DNA of 25,225 nt from Stramenopiles sp. TOSAG23-3 (Eukaryota > Sar): the NCBI GenBank assembly GCA_900128585.1, contig LT642291.1, forward strand, positions 1-25,225, written 5' to 3'. The position numbers and the translations under genes were made by a program. Position 1 is the stretch's first letter, and each line of letters opens with the position of its first letter. The notes below the pieces were generated by a model, which saw only the letters and a list, made by a program, of their open reading frames with translations, made no database searches and was not told where the DNA came from. Below, piece after piece: positions 17,701-25,225 of the stretch.

Positions 17701-20393
17701 TACTCTCGTGGTTCACGTTTCATGCGAGTTCGACCCCTGCAACGACGACAATACTTGGCAGTCAGTTTGACCTCGTTTGGATAAACGCAACGTGCGCACG
17801 GCTGACTATTGTCGATACTTCTGGGCTCGATGCCGACCCTGCAACCACCAGGTCGTGCACAAAGGCAAGTGCGTTCGGGGCGACGGGCTGTCTGCACGTT
17901 TCCATGGTGCCAGGAAACCGGATAAGACACCTCGACAATTCCAGTTCTTACGCTGGTGGGCAATTTTTAAAACTGAAAGGCAGCTGGGGAACCCACCCTG
18001 CTTCTAGCTCTGGGTCGGCAGACGCAGTGAAGCTGGTCTCCATTTGCGGCGAGAGTGGGGGCTCGGCGGGAGCTTTAGACAGCGGAGATCGTTTAGTGAT
18101 CGTCTTTTCTTCGCCACCGTACCAATTAGACCTCTCATCAAAAGCAAAAGTTGACAGCTTGTTTGGGTTCAGCGCCTCCATTGGGGCCAACTACAGCGCA
18201 GAATGGCGAAACCTAACATCCCTTGTAATCACTGTGATTAACGCCAGCAGTGCCGCCGACAGAATGCTGACAACATACAACATTTTGACGCTTACGCTTA
18301 AAACGTCCGGAAACATGCTTCCGGCCGACTTGGAAGGCATCGCAACAACGGGCTCGGCGAAGTTATCTTGTGGTACGTTTGGCATCGCCACACCCCCGGT
18401 CATATTGTCGCTAGTGGCAAGTGGGACTGCCGGGGGGATTTCGAACAACGACAAACTGACCATATCGTTCGACCAACAAGTTCTGACGCCGTCTATTGCG
18501 ACAAAAGAAGAAGTGGATGCACTATTCCAGTTCTCCGCTGGCATTGGCAAAAACTATTCCGGAAAGTGGCTTTCTCACACGGTTGCAGAGATCACGATGT
18601 TGGACGTCACCAACGGCTTCCTATACACTGGGACCTGGTTTTTGATACCCCTATCCGGGTCGCTGTACTGGCACAACACCTCAGAGGGGTCTAGCCGGGG
18701 CTGCCAATGCGCAGTCTCGCCCTCTCCATCAAGATGCATCTGCACGTCAGAGCCTCAGACGAGTGACATGACGAACGGCACGGCTTTTACCGTTCTTTTG
18801 CCGTCATCCCCGAATGTGCCTCTAGAGTTGCAAGTGGAGACCGTGACATCAACGTACATCACATACAAAGTTCCGAACGATCCAAATTTCCAGACTCCAC
18901 TGCCAAACGTGTTTGTGGAGGCAAACATTTCACACACGTCAAACCCTTTTCCGCCCCCTTTGCAAAGTCCATCATCAGAGACCGCCGTTGGAGCGCTTGT
19001 GGTTCAAGTGAAAAGTGACACGTTTCAACTGCTGTCTCGAGACTCCATGTCGTCCCCGTCAACAGCTGCGGCGGTTCTGGACGGCTCTTGGGGTAGTAAT
19101 TCAGGCCGGGCCTTGCCTGAAATACACACCGTTGTCGCCGTCAACAACGGTGGTGAATCGGGGCTAAACAATGGGGACGAAGTCAAAATTAAGTTCAGCG
19201 CGGACGTTCGACGACAGTCGTCCGATGCTGTGGTGTCCCTAGGCTTCACGTCGTCAGCAATAATGGAGGGCGGTCAGTGGCAGCTAATGTTCAAGAAGAA
19301 CGGTTGCTCGTTCGGCACAGGCGTTGTCGGGGGAAATGGTACTTCCAGCACTGCCCTTCAGATGATCGTAAATGCGCTCGTGCCGTTCGCGCCCAGTGGG
19401 GTCGTTGTCTCCAAAACGCCCACAAGCTTTGCACTGACGTTTGGAGAGTGCCCGTGGTGCGATTTTGATAGCGTCACGCTGTCCGTTTTAAATGCGACTG
19501 GTCAAGCGAGTGGATCGGTCGTAGTAAGCACTGACGTGCCGCCGTTTACGTTGGAATCGAGCGATTTCGTAGACACGTTGATTGCATTTTCATCCCCTAT
19601 TGGTCTGTCATATTCTGGGTACTGGAACAGCCCCAGGCAACTGACCATAAAAATAGATTCAGCAATTTCTGGGGTGGCGTTCAAAGATACCAGAATTGGG
19701 GCGCTGAATTTTAAACTTCTTGCGAACGCCATCGAGTCGGCGGACAGGTCCCAAGTTCAGGGCACAGAAACGCAGTGGGTGTCTGTCGCCGGCAGCTGGG
19801 GGTCGCATGCGCCCCCCCAAATGACCCAGGCGGTTGCGTCTGACCCGGCAGATCCCCCCGAGAAAGGTTTTACAACAAAGGACGTGCTTGAAGTATTCTT
19901 TGACAAGGAGACGAACATGCCATCGGTATCGACGAAAGGGGGGGTAGACGACCTGCTGGACTGGACAAGCATAATTGAGGGTACGACTTACAATTGCAAG
20001 TCTGTGAACTGCTTTGCCCCCGGGTCCGACTACGAAGGGAAATGGGTAACCCCTAAGCTATTGAAAATCAGCGTGACCGATGCGACCTTGACAAAATCCC
20101 CGCACTACCAGTCTACCGGGAACGACGGCATTGAAATATCACCAGAAAAGCAGTTAGAAATCGGTAACTTTCATGTTGTTTTGAAAAATTCAGGGAGGTT
20201 AAAGTCTCTCGATCTGTCGTCTGGCAGTGCATCCGGTGTGATAAAAGTGAGCGGGGATTGGGGGACACCAATCATGAACCAAAACGTTGTCCAAATATTT
20301 TACATGATTGCATTGTTTGGTAGTGCATTGGCATTCACTTACTTCATCTTGAAGTCTATTTACATTTACACCTGTCGTCCGAAAGTTGAGTAA
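14706..20393 (+). CDS. Giant repeat-built surface protein with a C-terminal membrane anchor
   Basis: The product is 1895 aa. The N-terminus (1-41) is hydrophobic and aromatic and may be a signal sequence, though not a classic one. Residues 60-740 contain about six beta-rich units of roughly 100 aa resembling bacterial SwmB/Ig-like repeats (for example VTLEFNDPIANLNAVDPSQF and RIVATFDRNLNETEVP, each followed by a strand ending VSYTH or similar). Residues 815-1855 hold about six longer units with the pattern A-x-x-x-GG-x-x-x-G-x-NNGD-x-I-x-F, then a helix-like VDxLLxFS, then iGxNYSGxW, ending at G-x-W-G (near 951, 1093, 1459, 1695 and 1849, with CGTFG near 1222). Asn-x-Ser/Thr sites are abundant. 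A transmembrane segment (IFYMIALFGSALAFTYFI) near 1864-1881 precedes a short basic tail ending RPKVE. I infer an extracellular adhesin or cell-coat protein. The ligand is unknown and no enzyme motif is seen. Confidence 0.82.
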   Translation: MKTIFFFSTDACLLTPVSIIYGFYRPFLSFHLFWWPGQHQASYNSLHGSLFQFETYAWNNVSPSSIAPASAYVHDDTALRDSVTLEFNDPIANLNAVDPSQFVVNVINANREESPTSMTLQAYKVILKMPTEFAYRETFKVSYTHNVTAIEGVAGGVNYVASFTDFSGSNAIRAPVPEPTKANINSEDKVFIEFSTPITSGTTRNGDWSVSSVKHGSATLQSPASHTVTKVTVDSTRTIRLDIDGTTPLRSGYNVTVEYKRPVDTTHHLFNTYAKPLDSFRWANTVNELITKLLYATIETAAPKNISLVFDSWITSSTMPDSGFAVTVDGANNNVVGHFINSQSGVVLVCLQTPVKSASNATRVSFTQSSSSAAYITNAVGGQAASFAPQMVYNTIGTPEVKSVSVESTNAGVARILFNLEVAVASSLSAHDFSVYVNGNMTDKVKLTKAEVVIDKIELTLETPLDFGDTFWVLYTKNTTNSNQNLKSKLTNVPLESFPAPLLGTNRRGTTCCTTSTLDVASVAGAHGRVVILGFQHSLDKYNGVTKDGYSISVNGVDKAVESIQLQQGKVALTMSAADQVVDMAAVVRVSYSHTNNDNPPVVTFANHVITLQNSTTTVSVSAQVTPSPALVGLAWTQKQGDRIVATFDRNLNETEVPLTSKFEIEVDSAAQSPRSLAISGSTLTVVLDSSIDLANAISVILTYTKTNQSATMVQVLTPAANASNSSTNSSNQTNTQTVIVSPSASSVRLQGTNGANVHSFSKTVTRHSSPRFVSAVVSRLNPRVVNITLSHNLITVGDSVIFRRMKTVSRGTFGNYDGPPSIVKAIAYDSTSNPSPGISDYDVLDLHFSVPTNKPSVAYHSDIETLLTFSSLLGTNLTGYWKTASVLSITICCGIDNGRDVVDLYKTQVNRGGSTKGLQVSVNEKGGLITVDGSNGAVACIDSAYLNEGTWGNRSAPLLVTATAENTGNGPGINNGDSIILCFDAETNYPIPDGSHEVLSWFTFHASSTPATTTILGSQFDLVWINATCARLTIVDTSGLDADPATTRSCTKASAFGATGCLHVSMVPGNRIRHLDNSSSYAGGQFLKLKGSWGTHPASSSGSADAVKLVSICGESGGSAGALDSGDRLVIVFSSPPYQLDLSSKAKVDSLFGFSASIGANYSAEWRNLTSLVITVINASSAADRMLTTYNILTLTLKTSGNMLPADLEGIATTGSAKLSCGTFGIATPPVILSLVASGTAGGISNNDKLTISFDQQVLTPSIATKEEVDALFQFSAGIGKNYSGKWLSHTVAEITMLDVTNGFLYTGTWFLIPLSGSLYWHNTSEGSSRGCQCAVSPSPSRCICTSEPQTSDMTNGTAFTVLLPSSPNVPLELQVETVTSTYITYKVPNDPNFQTPLPNVFVEANISHTSNPFPPPLQSPSSETAVGALVVQVKSDTFQLLSRDSMSSPSTAAAVLDGSWGSNSGRALPEIHTVVAVNNGGESGLNNGDEVKIKFSADVRRQSSDAVVSLGFTSSAIMEGGQWQLMFKKNGCSFGTGVVGGNGTSSTALQMIVNALVPFAPSGVVVSKTPTSFALTFGECPWCDFDSVTLSVLNATGQASGSVVVSTDVPPFTLESSDFVDTLIAFSSPIGLSYSGYWNSPRQLTIKIDSAISGVAFKDTRIGALNFKLLANAIESADRSQVQGTETQWVSVAGSWGSHAPPQMTQAVASDPADPPEKGFTTKDVLEVFFDKETNMPSVSTKGGVDDLLDWTSIIEGTTYNCKSVNCFAPGSDYEGKWVTPKLLKISVTDATLTKSPHYQSTGNDGIEISPEKQLEIGNFHVVLKNSGRLKSLDLSSGSASGVIKVSGDWGTPIMNQNVVQIFYMIALFGSALAFTYFILKSIYIYTCRPKVE

Positions 20394-20815
20394 TAGGAAA
20401 AGATAGACAGAAAAGAGCGAGCGAGAGGAGAGAAGAGAATGAAGAAGGAGAGAAGAAAACAGAGGATGAAAATACAAAAATATGAATAGATAGGATAAAA
20501 TATTAAATAAGTATAATATTGATATATACTAATTCCAACCCAAAAAACCGCCGGGGAGGAAGAATCATCATCATCCACGCCGCACCGACCGACGACCAGA
20601 AAAAAAGGAAGGGCGTATCTTTTTGTAATTTTTATCCATTTCTATCTATCTTTCTTACAAAGCAACGAAATCATTAGAGCCGACATGATTTTTGTTTGTG
20701 CAAGACGAAAGGGAGCATTTAGTTTTTCAGGCGAGTGAACCATTAGCAAAGATTAGCCGTTCATTCCTTAGGAAAAGGTGGGGTATTGGTTTACGAGGCT
20801 GGCTGTTGGAGGGGC
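20394..20815. other. Intergenic spacer / 5' region of the SRFR1-like gene
   Basis: This 422-bp region begins purine-rich (GAGAGGAGAGAAGAG type), passes through an AT-rich part and ends in the presumed leader of the next gene. The downstream frame is open from a TTG at 20786, but the first ATG is at 20816. No other feature is recognised. Confidence 0.6.
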
Positions 20816-23782
20816 ATGGAGCACTTCTTAAACTCGGAGTGGCGCCTTGCAGCTGAGGCGTTCTTAAAATTGGCAGAGACGGAGCCGGAGAACCTGACCC
20901 ATTTGACGAATGCGGCCTATGCTCAACTGAAACGGTCTATGTACCGACGGTCCATTAAACTTTGCGACCAAGTTCTGAAGGCGGACAAATTGTGCCTTCG
21001 GGCCTACTGCATTATTGCGGAGGCGTACGTTGGAATGAAAAAAACGTCAAAGGCAAAGAAGAAACTTCTTGAAGGTTTGAAGGCCGTTGAAAGCGGAAAT
21101 GGGAGCGCACCAATTGATGCCATGGTCGTACTACAAATGCGAACCGCGTTGGAGGAGATGGAGTCTGCGGGACCGGATTCTAAACCAAAAGCGGACCATG
21201 TGCCGCGGGCCCCTTCGAAGAAACCCGCGGCAACGGCACCGCCCAAACAGTCGAACGATAGCACGATAAAACTGAAGAAGGGCGGCGGCTCGCCGGCAGG
21301 CTCGCGGGCCGAGCTGGCGGCCAACGCGTCGGGCCAGGTGAACCACGGGACGGGGGTAAAGCAAATAGACCAAAGCATTGCTCTGGGTTACTTGCACGTA
21401 AACACTGGAAAGTACGCAGAGGCCGTGGCGGTATTCGACGCCATTCTGTCGGTGTCCAGCAACGTGTACGCGGCGCGCCTGGGGCGGGGCAGCGCGTACG
21501 CCTTGCAGGGGCAATTCAACAAAGCCATCGGAGACTTCAACCAGGCCGTGAAGATAAAACCAAACGAAGCGGATGGGTACAAACGCCTGGGCCAAGTTCT
21601 CGGTGCGGCTGGGGAGGTGGACAAAGCAGCCATTTGCCTCGGCAAGGCAATCGAATTGTCGAAAAGCACCGACTCTGACTCGTTTCAACAACGGGCGACG
21701 ATCTACCAGAAAAATGGCAACCACCGGCGCGCCTTGGTGGACTTTCGGGCTGCGGCAAAATCGAGCGGAACGCACGGGCACACGACGAACGGCAACTCGC
21801 TCGCAGTCCTATGGAACTACATCGGGCTGTGCGAGAACGCGCTGGGGAACAATTTGAAGGCCGTTCAGAGCTACAAAAAAGCAATCAAGTTCGACGGCAA
21901 CTTCAAAGAGGCCTACGTGAACATGGGCCAGGCCTACCGCGACTATGGCATGACCGCGGAGGCCCGCGGGGCATTCGAAAGCGCGATGCAGACGCACAGG
22001 AGAGTGTCGGGGGAGGGGTCGATGTACGTCCATGTTCTGCACCTTCGAGGGCTCATGCACCATGGGGAAGGGCGCTACCGCCTGGCGCTGAACGATTTCT
22101 TGGACGCACTAATCGTGCAGCCCCGCCACGTCGAGTGCCGGCTGATGGCCGGCATACTTCTTCACGGCCTGGGGCAATTCACGGAAGCCATCAAGCACTA
22201 CGGCGTGCTGATAGAAAACACACTGCCGGAAACCATCGACCAGGTCACAGCGACGGTACGGAGTGACCCATCCATTCAGGGGACCCCGGGCGTTGGCAAC
22301 GACCACGGGCTCGAGACCGACGGGACAGTCGACAAGCAAGGGAACAAAGTCGCTAAGTTCGGCTCGCCCTCCATTTGGGCGTGGTACCAGCGGGAAGTCG
22401 CCATCGTGTGCCAATCGAAGCTGCTCGACCGTCCATTTCGTGAGTTTCACTTTGGCCATTCCCTGAACCCTTTGTTCAAAGAGCTGTTGACGAAACGGTC
22501 CCCGCCGAAAGATCTCCTATCGAGCACGGCGTACACGTACACCAGCGTTGCGGACGCATGGATTCCCGCAGACACCCCCGGTTTCTCTGCCCGCAACGTT
22601 GTCTTTCGTTGCAAGTTCGAGGGCGAGGGGGGTGGCGACCGCGCGCTCCAGGCCCTGGTGCCCGTGGCACAGCGATTGGGGAAGCTGCTGCAGTTAAAAT
22701 CACCAGGCTTCCTGTCGAATCGTCGTCAGCACCTTCAGTGCGGGTTTGCGATCCTGGAAATGGCCCAGGCCCTGCGGAGGGAGTGGGCCCTGGGCGCGCC
22801 GACGGTGGTGCCGGGAGCATTCTCGTCGAAGCCGCACGGGGCGCCGCACGAGTTCGGGTGGAGGGACCTCATGGACATTGCAGTGAAGTGGCGCCAGTTC
22901 AGCGAGCCGAATGACCCGGTGTTTTGGATTGACTACATGACGAAAGAGGCGTTCACGGAAGGGTTTGGGCTGCAGACGCCGATGCTAACGGGCCAGTTGC
23001 GTGTACCTCGGTATTACCCATATTTCCCAAAAGCATTCGAGGCGCTGAAAGGCCTCGTGGACCAGCAGTGCCCCTTGACCGATGGGCTGAGGGAGCAGGT
23101 GTACGCGTCGAAGACTGGCCTTGACCTGTACGGCGTGATGAAACGTGACTTTTGGGTCGTGAGCCCGTGCTACCGATTGTCGACGGTGGCTACAGGGGAA
23201 AGTACACGGCAAGTCCGCAGTGACCCGGGAAAGTACCTGGAAGGGACCAGGCTGACAATGACGTCCAAGCCTCCGGAAGGGGTCGAGTTTACGACGCGAA
23301 TGCCCGGGCTTCCCGAGCGGTACAAGGAGTACGACGCTGAGCTACGGCACGTGTACGAACTTCTGCGGGGGCAAATGGCGAAACTGGGCGTGTCGAAGGG
23401 CGAGGAGGGAGGGAACCCCTCGCGCCTGCGCTACCCTGGCGATCTGATGCTGGCATATTTTTATTTATGGGTCACATTTGCCCCGTTGACGCGCGGGAGT
23501 GCGGCGACCGGCTACGCGGTCTTGTACGCCCTGTTTTTGGCCGCCGATATGCCCATCGGGGTGTCCCCGCCGAGCGGGGTGCAGGCTGATTTTGAAGCAT
23601 TTTTGGAGCCGCGGGCGGAAACATTTATCGCGACCATTCGAAATAAGTGGGTCAACGAAGCGTTGCAAAGCGACGGACCAGACGGCCAATGTTTGGACTG
23701 GGATAACCTTCCCCTTGTGAGTGAGACCATTACCACCCCGCGGCAGCTCATCGAGGCCCTGAACTTTTCAAGCGGGGAATAA
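20816..23782 (+). CDS. SRFR1/TTC13-like tetratricopeptide-repeat protein
   Basis: The product is 988 aa. TPR-like helix pairs occupy about 1-95 and 185-465 (for example AYALQGQFNKAIGDFNQAVKI and NMGQAYRDYGMTAEARGAFE), split by a Lys/Pro/Ser/Ala-rich linker (115-175). The C-terminal 470 residues match the region shared by plant SRFR1 (SUPPRESSOR OF RPS4-RLD1) and animal TTC13. Markers are WAWYQREVAI (521-530), GFLSNRRQHLQCG (631-643), WRDLMDIAVKWRQFSEPNDPV (682-702), EGFGLQTPMLTGQ (715-727), YLEGTRLTM (807-815), and LTRGSAATGYAVLYALFLAA (891-910) followed by FEAFLEPR. In plants SRFR1 is a negative regulator of immune receptor signalling; the role in a protist is unknown. The ATG at 20816 is preferred over the TTG ten codons earlier. 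No signal peptide is evident. Confidence 0.9.
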   Translation: MEHFLNSEWRLAAEAFLKLAETEPENLTHLTNAAYAQLKRSMYRRSIKLCDQVLKADKLCLRAYCIIAEAYVGMKKTSKAKKKLLEGLKAVESGNGSAPIDAMVVLQMRTALEEMESAGPDSKPKADHVPRAPSKKPAATAPPKQSNDSTIKLKKGGGSPAGSRAELAANASGQVNHGTGVKQIDQSIALGYLHVNTGKYAEAVAVFDAILSVSSNVYAARLGRGSAYALQGQFNKAIGDFNQAVKIKPNEADGYKRLGQVLGAAGEVDKAAICLGKAIELSKSTDSDSFQQRATIYQKNGNHRRALVDFRAAAKSSGTHGHTTNGNSLAVLWNYIGLCENALGNNLKAVQSYKKAIKFDGNFKEAYVNMGQAYRDYGMTAEARGAFESAMQTHRRVSGEGSMYVHVLHLRGLMHHGEGRYRLALNDFLDALIVQPRHVECRLMAGILLHGLGQFTEAIKHYGVLIENTLPETIDQVTATVRSDPSIQGTPGVGNDHGLETDGTVDKQGNKVAKFGSPSIWAWYQREVAIVCQSKLLDRPFREFHFGHSLNPLFKELLTKRSPPKDLLSSTAYTYTSVADAWIPADTPGFSARNVVFRCKFEGEGGGDRALQALVPVAQRLGKLLQLKSPGFLSNRRQHLQCGFAILEMAQALRREWALGAPTVVPGAFSSKPHGAPHEFGWRDLMDIAVKWRQFSEPNDPVFWIDYMTKEAFTEGFGLQTPMLTGQLRVPRYYPYFPKAFEALKGLVDQQCPLTDGLREQVYASKTGLDLYGVMKRDFWVVSPCYRLSTVATGESTRQVRSDPGKYLEGTRLTMTSKPPEGVEFTTRMPGLPERYKEYDAELRHVYELLRGQMAKLGVSKGEEGGNPSRLRYPGDLMLAYFYLWVTFAPLTRGSAATGYAVLYALFLAADMPIGVSPPSGVQADFEAFLEPRAETFIATIRNKWVNEALQSDGPDGQCLDWDNLPLVSETITTPRQLIEALNFSSGE

Positions 23783-24067
23783 TAGTTTGAATATAGATCT
23801 ATATTAGTGTGTCGAATATGCTCTGTTATTTTCTATGTTATGATAAGATTATTAATCTAAAGTTATAATGACTACCTCTTGATGAATTTCCAATGTCATC
23901 CTTTCCCTTAACCTTTCTGTTTGTAATCAAGACAGAAATCAAAAGTGTAGGATACAACGTGCAAGGTAACTTATGTTTCAGATATTAACATGCGTGCTTT
24001 ACAAAAATGCTGGCCGCTTGGTTCCTTGCTTTCTCGCGGTCCCTAAAAGGCCCAACATGAGAAACTA
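23783..24067. other. Convergent 3' spacer
   Basis: This AT-rich spacer lies between the stops of the SRFR1-like gene and the converging minus-strand gene. No coding or RNA feature is recognised. Confidence 0.6.
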
Positions 24068-24871
24068 CTACCGCCGCCTTCGTTTCTTCTCGGTCAGGCG
24101 TTGGAGTGCGATCTCCCTGTTGTGCCTTGCACGGGCCAACTGTTCTTGGGTCGGCTTCGAAGTTGTAGACACGTTAGTTGGGGGAACAAATTCACTGTGT
24201 CGTCTTTTTCTGTCCCGTGGGGGTGATTTGTACCCTAGAAAATTGCAGGACGACATGTTCCCGTCTTTGAAGGCGCGGCGGTCCCTCGATGAGACGACGG
24301 TGCCACGGTGCCTGGCAGATGACGAGGAGGGCGCCTCGAACACCTTCTTTCGGCGCTTTCTCAACTGCTTCTTCTCCCGCACCGTTTGTTTCCACTTGTT
24401 TACCAGGTCGGCGGCCTGCTGCCGAACGTCTTCGTGCTGTACATTCCTCTTCTTGCTCGCCCATTTATTTACAATTTTGCCTATTTTCGTGGCTTCCAAC
24501 GTTTCCAGCGCGATGAACGCAGAGCTTAGCTCGTCAAAAATTGCCCTCACCCTTTTCATGGCGACGCTGCGGTGGTCGTCGTCGTAGGGCGGCGATTCGA
24601 TGGGGTCATCCTCGTCGCTGGGCGCGCCTCTGGCGGCGGTAGTAGCGTCGTCGTTATCGTCGTCGTCTGGGCCCTTCTCATCGTCCGCTGCGGATGGGTC
24701 TATTAAAATACCGAGCGACAGTTCCTCTAGCTCTATTTTCAGTTCGTTGATGCTCTCCAACCGAACCACTTTCTTGCACGAAAAAATGGACGATTGCTTG
24801 TACTTTTTCAGCTTTGTCTGCTTGACCCGGTGTTGCTTCCGGTCTTCCTTACGAACCAAGAAACGATCCAT
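24068..24871 (-). CDS. Charged nuclear-type protein with a possible TFIIS N-terminal (LW)-like helical bundle
   Basis: The product is 267 aa. The N-terminus is basic (MDRFLVRKEDRKQHRVKQTK). Residues 59-100 are acidic and Asp-rich (DDEKGPDDDDNDD). Residues about 105-167 form predicted helices containing LEATKIGKIVNKWASKKRN and AADLVNKWKQTV. That recalls the TFIIS N-terminal (LW) domain pattern of an L-x-x-T-x-IG-x-x-V core followed by A-x-x-L-V-x-x-WK. A Lys/Arg cluster (REKKQLRKRRKK) and a basic C-terminus (QLARARHNREIALQRLTEKK, then Arg) could serve as nuclear signals. The family link is a motif-level guess, and no zinc ribbon or enzyme domain is present. A chromatin or transcription role is an inference. 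The ATG at 24871 begins the frame, which has no interruption. The gene converges with the SRFR1-like gene. Confidence 0.55.
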   Translation of the reverse strand: MDRFLVRKEDRKQHRVKQTKLKKYKQSSIFSCKKVVRLESINELKIELEELSLGILIDPSAADDEKGPDDDDNDDATTAARGAPSDEDDPIESPPYDDDHRSVAMKRVRAIFDELSSAFIALETLEATKIGKIVNKWASKKRNVQHEDVRQQAADLVNKWKQTVREKKQLRKRRKKVFEAPSSSSARHRGTVVSSRDRRAFKDGNMSSCNFLGYKSPPRDRKRRHSEFVPPTNVSTTSKPTQEQLARARHNREIALQRLTEKKRRRR

Positions 24872-25225
24872 CGTGCAGTGTCGGACGCGGCGAAGATCCA
24901 GGGAAAGGATTCACAGACACGTGTATATAGTTGTTTTTGTATGCGAGAACGACGGCTTAGTGCCGAACGGACCGATTGGAAGGTTCAAGGATGGTATACG
25001 CCTTTGAAAGGCAAACACTATAGATTATGAAACAATGAAAGAAAGAGACTCGCACAGAAAAGGGGGAGAGGAGGGGGGGGGGATATATGTCAACGAACTT
25101 TGTCTGCAAATAAACATGTTGCAAAACAAAAAACAAAGTACAAAGTATAAAAGTTTGAATGTGTGGTTTATGGCAAAAAAATATTGTAGTACACATATTA
25201 CCTCTCTTTTCTTCTTCTTCTTCTT
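24872..25225. other. 5' flank of the minus-strand gene, ending in (TTC)n
   Basis: No gene is supported here. It contains a G-rich run (about 25061-25082), AT-rich sequence, and a terminal TTC microsatellite (about 25208-25225) at the window edge. It presumably holds the promoter of the gene ending at 24068. Confidence 0.6.

Noticed and set aside
20786-20815. Ten-residue N-terminal extension of the SRFR1-like protein from TTG
   Set aside because: Non-ATG initiation is not expected, and an ATG lies 30 bases downstream at the start of the first TPR helix.

Overview
This is a nuclear DNA window from a unicellular eukaryote. Its protein genes are long and look intronless, with GC-rich coding sequence. 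The gaps are AT-rich and full of homopolymers, TTC/TTTC microsatellites and short minisatellites. The gene content (ubiquitin, a mitochondrial ribosomal protein with a presequence, a SRFR1/TTC13-type TPR protein, cysteine-rich multi-pass membrane proteins, a hAT-type transposase remnant) fits an intron-poor alga or other protist. I cannot place it in a phylum from sequence alone. The window begins in a (GAAA)n tract and ends in a (TTC)n tract, so it may be a whole contig that stops at simple repeats.

Layout. 1-2526: a repeat-rich, gene-poor flank with a broken hAT-like transposase C-terminus (minus strand), a 46-bp tandem duplication that accounts for the break, a 31-bp-period duplication and unrecognised ORF fragments. 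2527-4698 (+): ubiquitin fused directly to glutamine:fructose-6-phosphate amidotransferase (GFAT). 4868-5581 (-): mitochondrial ribosomal protein uS9m. 6420-8975 (+): a long coiled-coil protein with two closely spaced EF-hand loops. 9266-12351 (-): a secreted VCBS/FG-GAP N-terminal part and a cysteine-rich, multi-pass membrane part, out of frame with each other. 13518-13958 (+): a DUF302 protein. 14706-20393 (+): a 1895-aa repeat-built, probably surface-anchored protein. 20816-23782 (+): a SRFR1/TTC13-like protein. 24068-24871 (-): a basic/acidic protein with a possible TFIIS N-terminal (LW)-like helical bundle.

The main discovery candidate is the ubiquitin-GFAT fusion. The residue right after ubiquitin Gly76 is the Cys that must be the free N-terminus of a class II (Ntn) glutamine amidotransferase. 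No Met codon lies between the two parts. Cleavage by a deubiquitinase would therefore be the step that creates the active-site nucleophile, replacing the usual methionine removal. The other genes show no pathway link to each other and look like ordinary eukaryotic neighbours in convergent and divergent pairs.
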